DNA from: Chrysomallon squamiferum
Taxonomy: Eukaryota; Mollusca; Gastropoda; Neomphalida; Peltospiridae
Direction of reading: 5' to 3'
Length of the DNA: 64,000 bases
NCBI GenBank assembly: GCA_012295275.1
Contig: CM022671.1
Coordinates: 24,292,822 to 24,356,821 of the forward strand
Shown piece by piece: positions 1 through 12,436 of this stretch (its first letter is position 1; each line of letters starts with the position of its first letter). The position numbers were made by a program, and so were the translations under genes. The notes beneath the pieces are model-generated. The model saw only the letters and a list, made by a program, of their open reading frames with translations, searched no databases and had not been told where the DNA came from.

Positions 1-1417
1 CGGAATAACTGCAACTAGTCCCTGTGGGTGGTACAAATGTTACTGAGTGTATTTTATAAATGTTTATACATAAACAACAGTTTTTAATTTTAGCAGCAAA
101 AACAACAAATATTTTATTGGTTTGTTGTTTTTCCTTTTGATATGTTAAACTAGTTTCACAGGTGAATGGTTACTTGCTGGATGTTCCACGTATAAGATAT
201 TAACAATTAAAGATATGATCAATTAGAAGAAAATCTGGAGAAAACAGATAATTACGACACTAGAAAATATTCCTCTACTTTGACTCTTTCTTTCTTTCTT
301 ATTTATTTATTTATTTATTTAGTTAGTTAGTTAGTTAGTTATGGGACAAAACATTTATTTCATATACATTTACAAACGTTAAATAAAATCTTTATTCATT
401 CGGCATGCTTTAAAATCAATAGAGAGCTGTTCATAATTTTGTATTACTATTTATATCAGTTATTTAACTTACTGCATTGTCTTGCATCATTATGGTCGTG
501 TTGTAGCCAGCATTTGCAAGTGCGATGTCAGCGGACCAAAAGTTGATAGTTTGGCTGTCCGGGTCAGGGTGTGCTCTTTGCTGTACTTCAGTTTGTGCCT
601 GGTCGTCAAGAACTAAGGTCCATCTGTATGCGTTCCTTTGTCGTTCTTCCTATAAGAAAGAGTAAAATGAATCGTACCAATGTCAGTAATAATTATTATT
701 TCCATTACTCTGTTACCATCAGCATTACTTATCTTTACCATTATTGCTACCAGCATTAACGATAAGACTACTATTACTACTACTAATAGTAATAATAATA
801 AGAAGAAGAAGAAGAAGAAGCAAAATAAATAAATAAATAAATCCACAAAGTAATTAATAAATATTGCAATCAACGCATCAAAATAAATTTAATTCGTTGT
901 AGATATTGGTTTTCAATTGTATTGTTAAATAATTAACACATTTTCAGAATAAGCGTCATTGGTTAGAGAATATCATCAACATTTAAAATGAAACTGCTTG
1001 AAAACATTAGATATTAAAAGACGTTTCAAACTGTTTTAGTTTATAAAACAATTTGTAGAAGGCAATTTGTTTGTTGTAACTTTAGAATACATTAATTTAT
1101 TGTTTTAAAACTTTAAAAAAAAATATTTTAAGTTTTAGCTTCTTGGTTTAGAACATTCGTCGCTTAGTTAAAACTGAAGAAATAAAAATTAACGTATGAT
1201 CAAGATAAGGAAAGTTGGAAAAACAAAGTAATTACGGTGAAAATATAAACAATGGTATACGTCAATAAACTGAATGAATGATACTTACTCGTCCTTGTTG
1301 TCTCAGTTTCTGTCGTTCAGCTCTTAGCTTAGCTCTTTCTTCCCATCTCTGATTCACGTTCTGTGACAGAACGCATCCTACGAGCAAAATCACTCCGATG
1401 ATGATGCACAACTTCAT
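1..1417 (-). CDS. Unrecognised secreted protein, 5' part, runs off the left edge
   Basis: Three coding exons can be read on the minus strand, all joined in phase 0: 1289..1417, 473..649 and 1..21 (the last cut by the window edge). Exon 1 starts MKLCIIIGVILLVGCVLSQ, a typical signal peptide, followed by a charged Arg/Glu-rich helix-like stretch. It ends at a strong donor (gtaagtat). Exon 2 begins after a pyrimidine-rich acceptor (ctttcttatag) with EERQRNAYRW and ends TIMMQDNA before gtaagt. Exon 3 begins GLVAVIP after acceptor ccacccacag. A TATA-like run (about 1511-1522) lies roughly 95 bases upstream of the ATG and suits a TATA promoter of a highly expressed secreted gene. I do not recognise the family. 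Secretion is inferred from the signal peptide only; a shell, mucus or venom-like role would be speculation. The exon structure is well supported by splice sites and open frame. Confidence 0.6.
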
Positions 1418-1504
1418 AACTGCTGGATCTCTTAAAGAATGTCTTCGTTTCTTCTTAGACTTCTTCTGTCGTCTGCAAGCTTGTCTTGAGATTTCTTGAG
1501 TCGT

Positions 1505-1525
1505 CTGCCTTATATATATATACAC
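1505..1525 (-). promoter_or_regulatory. TATA-box candidate for the secreted-protein gene
   Basis: On the minus strand a cacgtg E-box-like hexamer is directly followed by a run of TATATA, about 95 bases upstream of the signal-peptide ATG at 1417. The spacing would put transcription start near 1480 and give a short 5' leader. This is inference from position; TATA runs are common in this AT-rich DNA. Confidence 0.35.
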
Positions 1526-3189
1526 GTGTTCGTGATGGATGTTTACAGGTGACAGAACTGTTTTCATTGGCTATGACGCTAGAGGTGTAATTGCTGACGT
1601 TGTTTTTAGTCAGGTTTTAGATCATGCGTGTACAATTTTAAATTCACCTGGATATTAAGACAGTTATGGCTATAATAAATTTGAAAATATGAAAGATTTA
1701 CGACCGTCTTATTTGATAATAAAGCCCACCCTTAATTTTGTACTTTTTTTAAAAAATATATATATGTACATTTTTTTTTTTTTTTTTGGTGGTGTGGGGG
1801 AAGAAAAACAACTACCATTGCGCAAGTTAATACATATTATTTTTTTCTCTCATGGTATGGCTCATTTTGGTACAGAATTATGCAAATCACAAAACGATCA
1901 AAGAGTTAGTGCTGAGTAAAGATTTTATAAAATATCTTACGAGTGAAACACTGATAAGGAAAAATATAATAAAAGAGCTAGTAGTAATATTAGCACCAGT
2001 GATAAAAGTACATATCTATGGCATAAAAAGAAATTCACTTTTTATTTTAATTTCTAAAAACAGTCAATTAAATAAATATGTATTTATCTCTTATTGTAAA
2101 TCATTATGTAAACCAAAATATCTTGAGAAGAAATGCACACTGTCTCGAAAATAAATTAGCATGGATGGATCTAGGTAATATATTTTATTAGAATAGTTCA
2201 GTGTTTTATGTTTATACATTTTTTTTGTTTTGTTTTGTTTGTTTGTTTGTTTTTGTTGTTGTTTTTTAAAATTATTATTATCAGTATAATATTATTATCC
2301 AATTAATTAATTTCAAAAGCTGTCTCTCTTTTGTTTAAGTATTCTCTTATATCTTCTTTATTTAATTTTTGTATTTGTGTGTGGCTTTATATACAATGTT
2401 TGTTTGTGTTATTTTCTGTGTATTTTTTGATGTTGTATTTATATTTTAATTTATTTGATGTTTGTTTTTCTTATTTTACTTTGTATTCTGTCTTTATCTA
2501 GAAATTTACAATCAGTTACAATTACGGTATTCCTTTTCTTAATTCCTGTAATCTTTTAATCCTTGGGAGGGAATATAATATTCTGTAATAGATATAAACT
2601 GACTTTACGAATTCATTTGTTTCGAGGTCTCATTTGAAAAGCAGAAATGCAAATTTCTATAAACATAATATAATAAAACGGGGTTATTTTCTTAGCAATA
2701 AACAAAAAGGAAAACAAAAAAAATCTTGATTCCTATGAGTGAAATAAAACAAAATATTTTACGTAGATATTTACGTATATATTGATTTATTTGCGTAATA
2801 ATAATATATATATATATATGTTTTTTTTGTGGGTTTTTTAGTGGCAATATATATAAACAGAAAAAGTGTTTAGTCATCGTGTTCACTGGGCGTCATTCTT
2901 GTCTTTTTATTCAGATGAGTTATTGCTTAAAGCAAGAATTGTGTCTTTTCTGTAGCTACTTTCTGTAGCAGATTTCATAAACATTTTTTTCGAGGTTTGC
3001 GATACAGGTTTTTTTCAGTATAGTCAATGTTTGCCGCCTATTAGTTCCTGCTGCTAACGTTTGTATTATTGAGAAAGCCGATAATTCTTAAAGCCTGAAT
3101 TCATAAGAGGGTAATTTCTGTATGTGATTCTGATTTCAAATTTGAAATAGCAGTCGTTACTTTATTTTAATAGAAGTGGATAACTGTTT

Positions 3190-3218
3190 TATTTATTTAT
3201 TTATTTATTTATTTATTA

Positions 3219-3273
<55 letters not shown>
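3190..3273. repeat. ATTT/ATT microsatellite
   Basis: A stretch of (ATTT)n passes directly into about 16 copies of ATT. Intergenic. Confidence 0.9.
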
Positions 3274-4079
3274 TAATACAAAATTCCAATCATTTCAGTT
3301 GTTACAGTTTTACTTGTTTTCTGCTGTTGTTGATGTAATAAGTGTATATATATATATATATGTGTATGACTGAGTAGGTGTTTGTATTTTTGTGTGTGTG
3401 TGCGTGTTCCGTCTGTTCATTATTTTATATTACAGGAGATTATTGTTTATCTTCGTTATCATAATTATTGTTGTTGAAATTATTTTTGAGAAGATATTTG
3501 ACATACTGAAATTTTAATATCAAATCTGCATCCTGGCTCTCGTTTCATCATCATCATATCAGAATCATTTCATCATCATCATGATTATGATTATTATTGG
3601 TCTCCTTCTTCTACTACTTCTATTTCTTCTTCTTCTTCTTTTATTTATTATTTCCGACTATGAAGTTTTCAGGCTCATTACTCATCATTATATTGTAATT
3701 TATAGTGGTTTTTCTGGGGGTGGTATGTGTGTGGGTTTTTTTAGTTTTTTATGGTGTTTTTTTTTTAAATTAAAAAAAAAAATTAAAATTAAATATTTGA
3801 AACGGCCTTACATTAAGATTAAGCAGAGACAGGTAATACATCATTAAGATTGGAAAGGTGTAAATATATTTACTTTGAAAACAGTGACCAACTTACCATA
3901 TGTAATTAATCATGTTTTGTTTTTTCTCTTTCGGTTTTTTGATTCGTCATGCTGTCTACGTGGTTAATGAAAACAGTTTAATTTAGAACTAAAAGACGCA
4001 GTTTAGAGAAAGTTTTCTTTGGTCATTATGAAAATACAAAACTTCAAATAATGTTGCTGGTTTGTACAATGTATTTTAA

Positions 4080-4090
4080 AAAGAAAAGAA

Positions 4091-4130
<40 letters not shown>

Positions 4131-4133
4131 AAA
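4080..4133. repeat. GAAA microsatellite
   Basis: About ten near-perfect AAAG units, flanked by AAAAG variants, about 120 bases upstream of the Tigger-like element. Confidence 0.9.
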
Positions 4134-4249
4134 GAAAAGGAAATACCAAAATAATATTTTTATTATTGTTGGTGTTGCAATAAAATTAAATATTTTTTAA
4201 TATGTATTTTGATAAGTTGTGGAATTTCTTTTAGATTATCGTTTTATTA

Positions 4250-4988
4250 CAATGGTACCTTGACTTACGAGTTTCATTCATTCAGTGACCGAGCTCGTAA
4301 CTCAATTTGCTCGTATATCTCATAAATTTTACCAGCTGAAATTAACTGAAATACCATTAATCTGTTCCAACCCCCCCAAAGAAAACCCACCCCAATGCTT
4401 TTGTAATGTATTTTTATATAAGAAAAATATATTTATAAATGACAAATATTGTATAAAAAAACAAAATAAAAGACAATGTAAAGAAATAAATTGGTTTTGT
4501 AAAGTGTATTTATCTTGGAGATCAGACAAATTATTTTAACCCCTTTGGCTGGAGCTAAAGCCTTTGTTGACTCCTTCTGTGTCAGTATGGTAGATATTGT
4601 AGAAGTACTATCTTCGTACTGCCTAGTTGATGGTTTTTTTTATAATTTCATGCTTTATTTCAATGTACATGATCCACTTCTTCTTTTTAGCACTGTCCTT
4701 AGAACACAGTTTCTTAGAATCACAGAAAAAAGAAAGTTCGCAAAATACTGCACAAAACGCTAGCACAACACAATAGAGATGTTTTCACGGCTAGGTAACT
4801 ACGTGATGTAAAAGAGTGAGTCGCGGGATGCTGCGCGGATGCTGTGTTGTTCGTTGCGCCAACTACGGCGGCTATTTGAAGTGCTCGTAATTCAGATTTA
4901 GCCTTGCAACTCAAAGAAAAAACTCAACCGGCTGCTCATAACTCGGAAAACTCGTACGTTGGTGCACTCATAAGTCGAGGTACCACTG
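4250..4988 (-). mobile_element. Tigger/pogo-type (Tc1-mariner superfamily) non-autonomous remnant
   Basis: The 739-base element is bounded by terminal inverted repeats, CAATGGTACCTTGACTTACG at the left and, on the other strand, CAGTGGTACCTCGACTTATG at the right. It is flanked by TA on both sides (4248-4249 and 4989-4990), the target-site duplication of this superfamily. The minus strand between about 4534 and 4650 still reads as part of a pogo/Tigger CENP-B-like helix-turn-helix (the ARQYE motif, then TILTQKES and APAKGVK). The rest of the transposase and its DDE catalytic domain are absent, so it cannot encode an active enzyme. It is an internal-deletion derivative of a Tigger element. A second, more decayed copy lies at 45779-46482 in the opposite orientation. 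Confidence 0.85.
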
Positions 4989-4990
4989 TA

Positions 4991-5749
4991 TTATTATTAA
5001 TAGTAGTAGTAGTAGTGTTGTTGTTGTTGTTGTTATTGTTTTTCTTCTTTTTTTGACGGTGAAATGACGTACGTTACATAATAAATAAATAAAATGAAAA
5101 TAGCTGCTGTTGTTTTTATTATTTATAATGATTATAAATTTGTTAAAGTAAAGGCTGTATATAATAAATTCATAATACAGATTCTCGATTTGTATTAAAA
5201 TAACCAAGTAACTTTTGAAGAAAAAGGTCATTATAACTGAAGGGAGATAATCGCATTTTTCTTACCGAACATGTAAGTTCGACTGACACTCGAATTTATT
5301 ATTATCAACTAAATGTGTCGTAGGTTTTATATTAGTAAAATAGTTTGGTTAGTGAATTTTCTTATCGATTTGGACGCAGCAGTTCAGAACTAATTTTTGG
5401 TTACAAGTTATCTGAAACGGCAATATAGGCTAAGTGCGCATGAATGATCGTCTGCTTACAAAATGAAAACATATTAAATACTGAATAACTGAATATAAAG
5501 TAATAAAACTGCAAAACAAAACACTCAGATTTCAACATTAAATGTAATCTGTTTTTTACTTTTTATTTTAACCGATAAAGAATTAAAAAGATAGAACAAA
5601 ATTAAATTAAAAAAAAAGAAGAAATGTTTTAATTATAAATAATATATTAAAAACAAATTTAAAGTAGCAGCATTTCGCTATACATTTGTAGTTTAATAAA
5701 AGTGAATGAATGTTTGTGTACATTAGTTTTATTTACATATTTATTTATT

Positions 5750-5782
<33 letters not shown>

Positions 5783-6506
5783 TTAAATTTTATTTTTCAG
5801 TTTCTCCAGGAAATCTGCATACAGTTCTGAAATAAAAAACTAAGCTCTAGAGATGCAGGTTATGAAAACAGAGCATAGCATTTATTCTTTTTTCTCTTTT
5901 TTTTTCTTTTTTTTTTTTATCTAACAATAACATAAACAATAGCTTTCAAAAGCAGTATATCTTAATATATTTAATATTTGCATGTATCATTTAAAATGAC
6001 AGAGTATGTACATTTGGCATCCTTTATCAGAAATGCCTGTCTGCAGAATGTATTGGATTTTGGATTATAAGATGACAATCTGAAAATAATATCAAAATTT
6101 AAATTAGAAATCAATTAGTATTTGATATGTCTTTGTGGAGTTTTGATAGAATATTTGTATTCATTTTGCACTTAGTACCAAATTTTTGAATATAAAAAGC
6201 TAAAAACTATCACCACAAAGCTCAGATACTCAAATAAGGCTTAGAATTTTGAATGTTTTAAGATTTCTTAATTTTGGTTAAGGGATCTTCAATCTGTAAT
6301 TTTTATAATATTCATACAGATTTAATATGTTTGGTATCCTTTTATCCTTCATTATAGCATAAATGTGTTTTTCCAAATGAAATAAATATTACTGACTCAT
6401 TCAGAATTATACATTTTTATTTTTTTAAATAATTTTATTCTGACTTCTAAAACATATTTGATGGAAGTTATTATTATATATTTTTTTTTTTTTTTCTAAT
6501 TAACAG
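4991..6506. other. Upstream region of SPATA22; start exon not resolved
   Basis: No complete gene. It should contain the promoter and first coding exon of SPATA22, because the first exon I can place (6507) begins inside the protein. I could not choose among several short ATG-donor candidates. An ATTT/ATT repeat sits at 5741-5782. Confidence 0.4.
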
Positions 6507-7994
6507 CAATCTAATCTGAGGAATCGTCCACCCCCAGCACCCATTTTCAATCATAAGAAAAGACAACGTCAGGCCATGTTTGTTGATCCTCAAACCAGTG
6601 ATGGTCCTTCATCAAGTGCAAGTGGACCAAGTATATCTAATATGTTACTCTGTCATGGTTTTTCTTTTTTGCAGATAATTTAATAGATTAGACCATTCAT
6701 TTGTTCATCTGAAACCACCTCATAATTTTTGCCTAAGAAACAGTAATGTTTCTACTTATGCATTTACAGTTTAATACATTATAATAAACAACTGTAATTT
6801 CAAATCCAAAATCCATCAAAATATTTAAAAATAGAATTGTATATAGATATAAAATCATAAAGTTATTTTTACTTTATCATTTCTGCTGTTGTCACATATG
6901 TAATGACTTCTTTTTTTATATATTTGGTGACCTAACTTTTTGGTGATTATTTTTCCATATTGTTTTGATTTTACATACATATTCATTTTTTATTACAGAT
7001 GTTTAAACAAAATTAACCATTTTTATTTTTCAGTTTGATATTTGTGATTTGGTTTAATAGAGATGGGAATAAAATTTAATGTACTTAAACCTTTATTATT
7101 TAGATCTAATGCCAGTTTGTGGATTCAAAAATAGAAACATAGCAAATCAAATGGATTGTTCAAAGAATTTCCAGTCATCTTCAAATTATGCTGGAAACAA
7201 TCAGAAATTCATTTACAACAATAGCGTATTTAAACAACAAAATAATCAAAATGAAAACGGAAGAATTGAGATTCAAAGATCAAATCAAAATAACAAGCCA
7301 CAAAACAGTTGGAATCAACTGGGTATGAAAGGCAGTTACCAGCCAGGACCTCCTCACACAACTGTGAAAAGAGCTTGGCAGAATCAAAGAGGTATGAAAC
7401 TTTAAAATACCATAACTGTTTAATTTGTTGATTAAACCCAAAATAAAGTAATTTCAACATTTCTGCTTTGTTTTGATAAATCTACAACAGAATGTATTTA
7501 CTATCAAAAATGTATTGATTGATTCATTTTGTATTCCAAAATAAATATTAACTACTGCTATCCCAAACCTGGAATATCTCTTTCAGACAGTGAGAATTAT
7601 TTGAATCCAGAAAAGATGGGTGATGTGTGTGATTATAACATGAATGACAGCTTTGGAAATAATTCTTCAAAACAGTTTCAGCAGACTGAAAATAGAGCAC
7701 TTCTGTACAATAACCAGGGTCAAAGGTTGTAAACATTTTGTATTTTAAATAATAAAATGAAATACTCTTTTGAATTCATAACAATAATTCTTTTTGAAAT
7801 ATTTAAAATGCATAGATTAATAATGAGCAGGTTTTTTTAAAATAATATATTACAGTTTCTTACTTCACAGAAGAAAATATATTTAGCTAAATATAAATTT
7901 CATTTAATTTAGTAATATTAGAACTGTTAATGTTGTTTTGAGATTCATAATTTGTTCTTTCTTTTCTTTTTTTTTTATTTTTATTTTTTTATTA

Positions 7995-8031
<37 letters not shown>

Positions 8032-10161
8032 TTGTTGTTGTTGTTTTGTTGTTGATAAACAACACTCAGAGTGGTAATTAAAGGTGGAATCAACAATTCA
8101 TCTTCTGGTGGTAAAATGAAACCATCAAATACTTCCATCAAAAACACATGGGGAGGAGGTCCAACACACAAGGGTCCAATATGCCAGACATGGCCAGCAT
8201 CTCAGTGTAACAAGGATCATTTTAGTCCAAAACAACCAGCTGACTTGAGAATGAAACAGAATGTACGTCAAATTGTTTTCATTTTAATATTCAGTTTACA
8301 CATCAGTAAATAATCCAATAGAGGAATAATGAAACTAGTAAATATGACTTTTAGTTTTAATGTTTTCTAAATTTATGCTTTTGCCTTTAAATTAATATTG
8401 AAATGTGATAAATTTTAATACAGTTGCTTCAGCTAGCATTCTTTTTTTCCTTAGCTTGTTTTAATATGTTCCATAAATTATTACTCCATTTTATTTTCAT
8501 TAAACTGTTGTCTGATTCATTTGTTAAACAAATGTATTGGAATCGTGCAATATCACAATGAAGGCTTTGATTGTAAACATATTTAGTCAAAACATCTTTT
8601 AATGTCCAGACTCATTGCTAAATTATATTCTCCATATATTTGCAACAGAAACTATTAATTAATAATAATATTTCTCCTTATGGAAAGAAGGTCCAATTGC
8701 CAACATTTTCAGGAAAAGAAATAAGCAGTCAGTGGAAAAAGGTAAAAACTGATGATGTTGACAGAAGTCTTAAAGTTCTCACATTGTCTACAACAAACAT
8801 CAACAAATGGCATCAGATAAACAATCAGCTTTGTCCTGTACTTTTTGAAGTTTTTGGTAAGATTTATATTTAAGTTATTAATATTAAATTCATAAACAAT
8901 TTCATAAGTACTTAACTGATGTTTTGAAATAACTGAAGAAATAAAGAATTTAACAGATTAGTGAATTCGTTATCAAATTATCTATGACACTTTTAATTCT
9001 TTATTGTAGTTTTAATTTATTTATTTAACTCATGTTGAATGTTATAAAATATCCGTCATAAAAAAATAAATAAGTAAGTAAAAATATAAAAATATATAAA
9101 TAATTGCTTTTTGTTTAATATTTTTATTTATTGAACTTTTTTCTTTTTTTTTCTTTTCTTTTATATTATAAATTTTCTGTTAAATTATATAGCTGATGTG
9201 TTTGTATCTTTTCTTAGGTATAATTGATTCTGCTGTTCTGAGAGATAATACAGGAACAGGGAAACAGTTCTTGCTAAGAGATGAAGAAGACAAATTACAA
9301 TGTGTTTTCTATGAAATAGTAAGAGAAATATTTTATAAATTCAGTTCAAATAGTATTTCAAAATCTTACTGTAGAAATAAATAAGTGGGTAATAACAAAA
9401 TAATTATTTTAAGATCTGATTTCCAAGCTTGCTGTCATTGTTAATCATTTCCTGTTTACGGTCTGATCTTACAATCTGTCTTTAAAACAGACTATTTAAT
9501 TGTAATTACATCACATATTTGTCAGCCTTCAAATATAAAATATTCAGTTTCAGTTTATCTTTCTATTGTGTTAATTAGCATTTACTTCATATTTTAGGAC
9601 CGTGAATTGCCAAGACTAATTCGAGGACAGTGGCACAGGTAAGTTTAAATCATTTTTTAAATAATTTTTTAAATCCCTGAAAATTATTTTACACATTTTA
9701 ATACATTACCAAGAACATTCTGACTGATGAGTTTATGAACAGTTATGGGCATAAAGGTTAGAGAATATTAAAATAACCAATTTTAAAGAAGAATGTAGTT
9801 TTTCACCATATTTGTGGCAAATATAAGATAAACAAATTTCATTTATATTTTATTGATCTAAAATATTATACTTTAAAATGTTTTGCGTTGAAATACATTG
9901 TAAATGTTATTAATAAATAAATCAATCCAAATAATCATAAAAATATAAATAATCAATAATTTTGAAGTCACATAAATTGCATTCATTAATAAACAGTCTG
10001 ATCATTTCAGATGTGTAGGATCAGTTGACAGCCAGTCTGGTATATTGAAGTGTGTATCTGTACGACCAGCTGCGAACGAAGAGAGACAGATGGCAAAATC
10101 ATCAAAACAAGCCTGTGAAAAGAGTTTGATGAATTTAATACAACAGAGCAGAGAGCAGTAA
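6507..10161 (+). CDS. SPATA22: SPATA22 homologue (meiotic recombination cofactor), start exon missing
   Basis: Eight coding exons read as one frame: 6507..6630, 7104..7391, 7587..7725, 8070..8262, 8649..8856, 9218..9318, 9598..9638 and 10011..10161, 414 codons before TAA, with the initiator exon still upstream. The N-terminal part keeps the PIFNHKKRQRQ motif that matches PLFNQKKRNRQ of vertebrate SPATA22. The middle is a long, Asn/Gln/Ser-rich, probably disordered linker. The C-terminal domain is diagnostic: VLFEVFGIIDSAV, then CVFYEIDRELPRLIRG, then HRCVG and CVSVRPA. In vertebrates SPATA22 binds MEIOB through this C-terminal OB-like region, and the pair associates with RPA on single-stranded DNA at meiotic double-strand breaks. 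The vertebrate protein is about 360 residues; this one is longer, mainly in the linker. Identity is strong; function by homology. A polyadenylation signal lies at 10542-10547. Confidence 0.9.
7991..8052. repeat. ATT/GTT microsatellite in a SPATA22 intron
   Basis: (ATT)n followed by (GTT)n immediately upstream of the acceptor of the exon starting at 8070, so it also forms part of the T-rich tract before that acceptor. Confidence 0.85.
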
Positions 10162-10541
10162 CTTACTTGTACACTGACATTTGTTTAGTTCATATCTTTG
10201 TCCTTGATGTTAAAATTGATAACAGTTGTTACGAATAAGAATATTTGTTTTGTCATTCTGATTTGAGAAATTCATAACTAAGCCAAGAGTATAGAAAACA
10301 TGAATACAAATTATATTTAGATTATATGAAATATAATTTATATTTATTTGTTAAAATAATCTTCTTACTTGTTTTTATATAATTTTTTAACAAGCATTAC
10401 TTGTAAATGCAGGCCAAGAGCTTAAGTTTGAAATTTATTGTTTTTATTACCCTTATTATTAATATTGTGAGAAAGTGGTTTTCACACCAACTTATACATG
10501 AAATCCAGTACAGCAAAACGAATGTCATATGTATATATTAT

Positions 10542-10547
10542 AATAAA
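10542..10547 (+). terminator. Polyadenylation signal for SPATA22
   Basis: AATAAA about 380 bases downstream of the SPATA22 stop codon, the nearest exact match found. Assigned by position. Confidence 0.4.
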
Positions 10548-11505
10548 TTCATTATTAGATAGGAAAACTTAAATTTTCAAAACTGTTGTCCTCATTTCTT
10601 TTATCAAGAATATCTTTTAACAGTATATGATATCTTTCAATCTGCTCAAGCCTGTAAAATGGACAACTAATCTTGATAATTAATCTGAAACAAAGAAACA
10701 AACAGCTAACATACTTGTTTGTTGTTAATTTACATATGTACACAAGCTGGTTCTGAAATCTATGATTTATTTAGTTCAGCACATCAAACTTTGTTTCTGT
10801 TATTTATTATAATTAGTGAAAATTGGCAGTTATTGTCTTAAATGCAATTTAAAAAAAAATATATTATAGTTTTTTAAAACTTAGTTCAGTGCATGTCAGA
10901 CTCTGCTGCTTCAATTCTGAGCAATAATTTATACTTGCTTCGTTATAAATCTTTCACAATTTTTTGTCACCATCAGATTTCTTCTATCATAAATTTTTAG
11001 TTTGTCTTTTCTATTATTAGTTTTACTGTACTGGATTTTAAATAGGTTCTCAGGATCAAAGTGGTCAATGTTAAACCTTGGGCATTTGGACTAGCCAACA
11101 GGTTGATAAAATTTAATGTCTACAAATCAGCAGGTCAGCAAACACCGGTGTTGGTTGTACTGGTGTAACAAACTTGTGATTAACACGATTTTTGGAAATT
11201 GTCATAGTTTATTTACTTTTAAATAGAGAAATGTGTTATTGATAGTGTGTATTTATTTATTTTATATGTTTTGGTGTCAAAGACAGATGAAAGATTCCAA
11301 GAAGAGATCTAAAAGTTTGCCAATCCCTGATCTGGGTGTCACCATGTAGTGTTTATTGAAAACTATTTAGTAATTAAAAAGTTACAATTTTTCTAATTAA
11401 ATTTGTTTTATTTGTTTGTTGTTGTTTAGTTTGTTTTATTTGTTTGTTGTTGTTTTTTTTTATTATTATTATTTTTTTTTTTTTTTTATATAATCCACAT
11501 TATAC

Positions 11506-11640
11506 CAGTGGTTCCCAAAGTTTGACGAGCCAAGCCGCGTAAAGTACAAGTTTCTAACACAATTTTAGAACATGAACAATGCCAGTATGTCCTGCTCATT
11601 AATATATTTGATAAAACAAGTCAAGATTTAATTAATAATT
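11506..11640 (+). mobile_element. Possible hAT-family transposon end
   Basis: CAGTGGTTCCCAAAG at 11506-11520 is the usual terminal inverted repeat of hAT (Charlie-like) elements. I found no matching CTTTGGGAACCACTG end in the following 2.5 kb, and no 8-base target duplication can be defined, so this is at best a one-ended remnant whose right limit is arbitrary. Confidence 0.4.
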
Positions 11641-11962
11641 TATTTTGTGTTGCCGGAATTCTTGGCTAACGACATTCTGGAAAACCCTGTTTTATACCTT
11701 CATCCGTTGCACGTAAAATGTATATATGAAACGATTGTAATTACTTCTTCATGTTGCAGGGAATTGCTTTCATTTAATGTGTTGTTATTATTATCACTAT
11801 ATATATATATATAATTAAAATAAATATTTCAAAAGTAAACCATTAATATTGACGTAGATATAATTATTACAGACACGTATAAATAAAATAAATAAATGCA
11901 ATGTTATTTTTCGAACTTGTTCAACCAGTGCGTAACCGACGCGCAATTCATCCCCGTCCATT

Positions 11963-11967
<5 letters not shown>

Positions 11968-12011
<44 letters not shown>
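11968..12011. repeat. AAT microsatellite
   Basis: About 14 perfect AAT units in intergenic DNA upstream of the death-fold gene. Confidence 0.9.
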
Positions 12012-12013
<2 letters not shown>

Positions 12014-12194
12014 CTATCCTCCACAATAATAAAATAGATCAACCGTGTAATCTGCATGTTATTGAATTATTAAGTATTTTTTGTGTCCACTTCAAAAAAT
12101 GGGCATTGCAATAGAATGGATCAGTTTTCTATTCCTCAGAGCTGAATTAAGTTTCTTAATTTTCTTTAAAACCTTTTTGTAATGTAATTTTTCG

Positions 12195-12272
12195 TTTTTT
12201 ATTTTATTTTATTTTAATTTATTTTATTTTATTATTATCATCATCATCATCATTATTATTATTATGATTATG

Positions 12273-12315
<43 letters not shown>

Positions 12316-12320
12316 TTTAT
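12195..12320. repeat. TTTTA / ATC / ATT compound repeat
   Basis: TTTTA units pass into ATC triplets and then about 13 ATT triplets, ending about 120 bases upstream of the ATG at 12437. Confidence 0.85.
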
Positions 12321-12436
12321 TGTCACTGTTTTGAAGGTGAAGGTTAAAAAACACAAAAAAACGTCATAAGCTGGACTATTTAAACGTTATCTCGATGGTT
12401 ATCGTCAGAAGCGAGAATCATACTAATTTGTAAACA

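Larger units (their letters stand above)
1660..4249. other. Intergenic, no gene seen
   Basis: AT-rich sequence with simple repeats (ATT/ATTT at 3190-3273, TATA runs, a GAAA run at 4080-4133). The open frames here are low in complexity (Ile/Phe/Leu/Lys runs) and lack splice signals or recognisable motifs, so I call none of them. Confidence 0.5.
10562..12436. other. Intergenic, hAT-like terminus and AAT/ATT repeats
   Basis: No gene supported. It holds a solitary hAT-type end at about 11506, an AAT run at 11968-12011 and a mixed TTTTA/ATC/ATT tract at 12195-12320. A short minus-strand open stretch at 10555-10684 with an acceptor-like edge is discussed among the rejected items. Confidence 0.5.

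Noticed and set aside
1852-2154. 100-codon plus-strand frame
   Set aside because: Lys/Ile-rich composition as expected in AT-rich non-coding DNA; no similarity recognised.
10555-10684. Minus-strand open stretch with an acceptor-like edge (tttgtttcag) and a stop, looking like a terminal exon
   Set aside because: No compatible upstream exon in the required phase could be found between 10700 and 12430, no family resemblance was seen, and it lies in the 3' region of SPATA22. Left as an unproved candidate.
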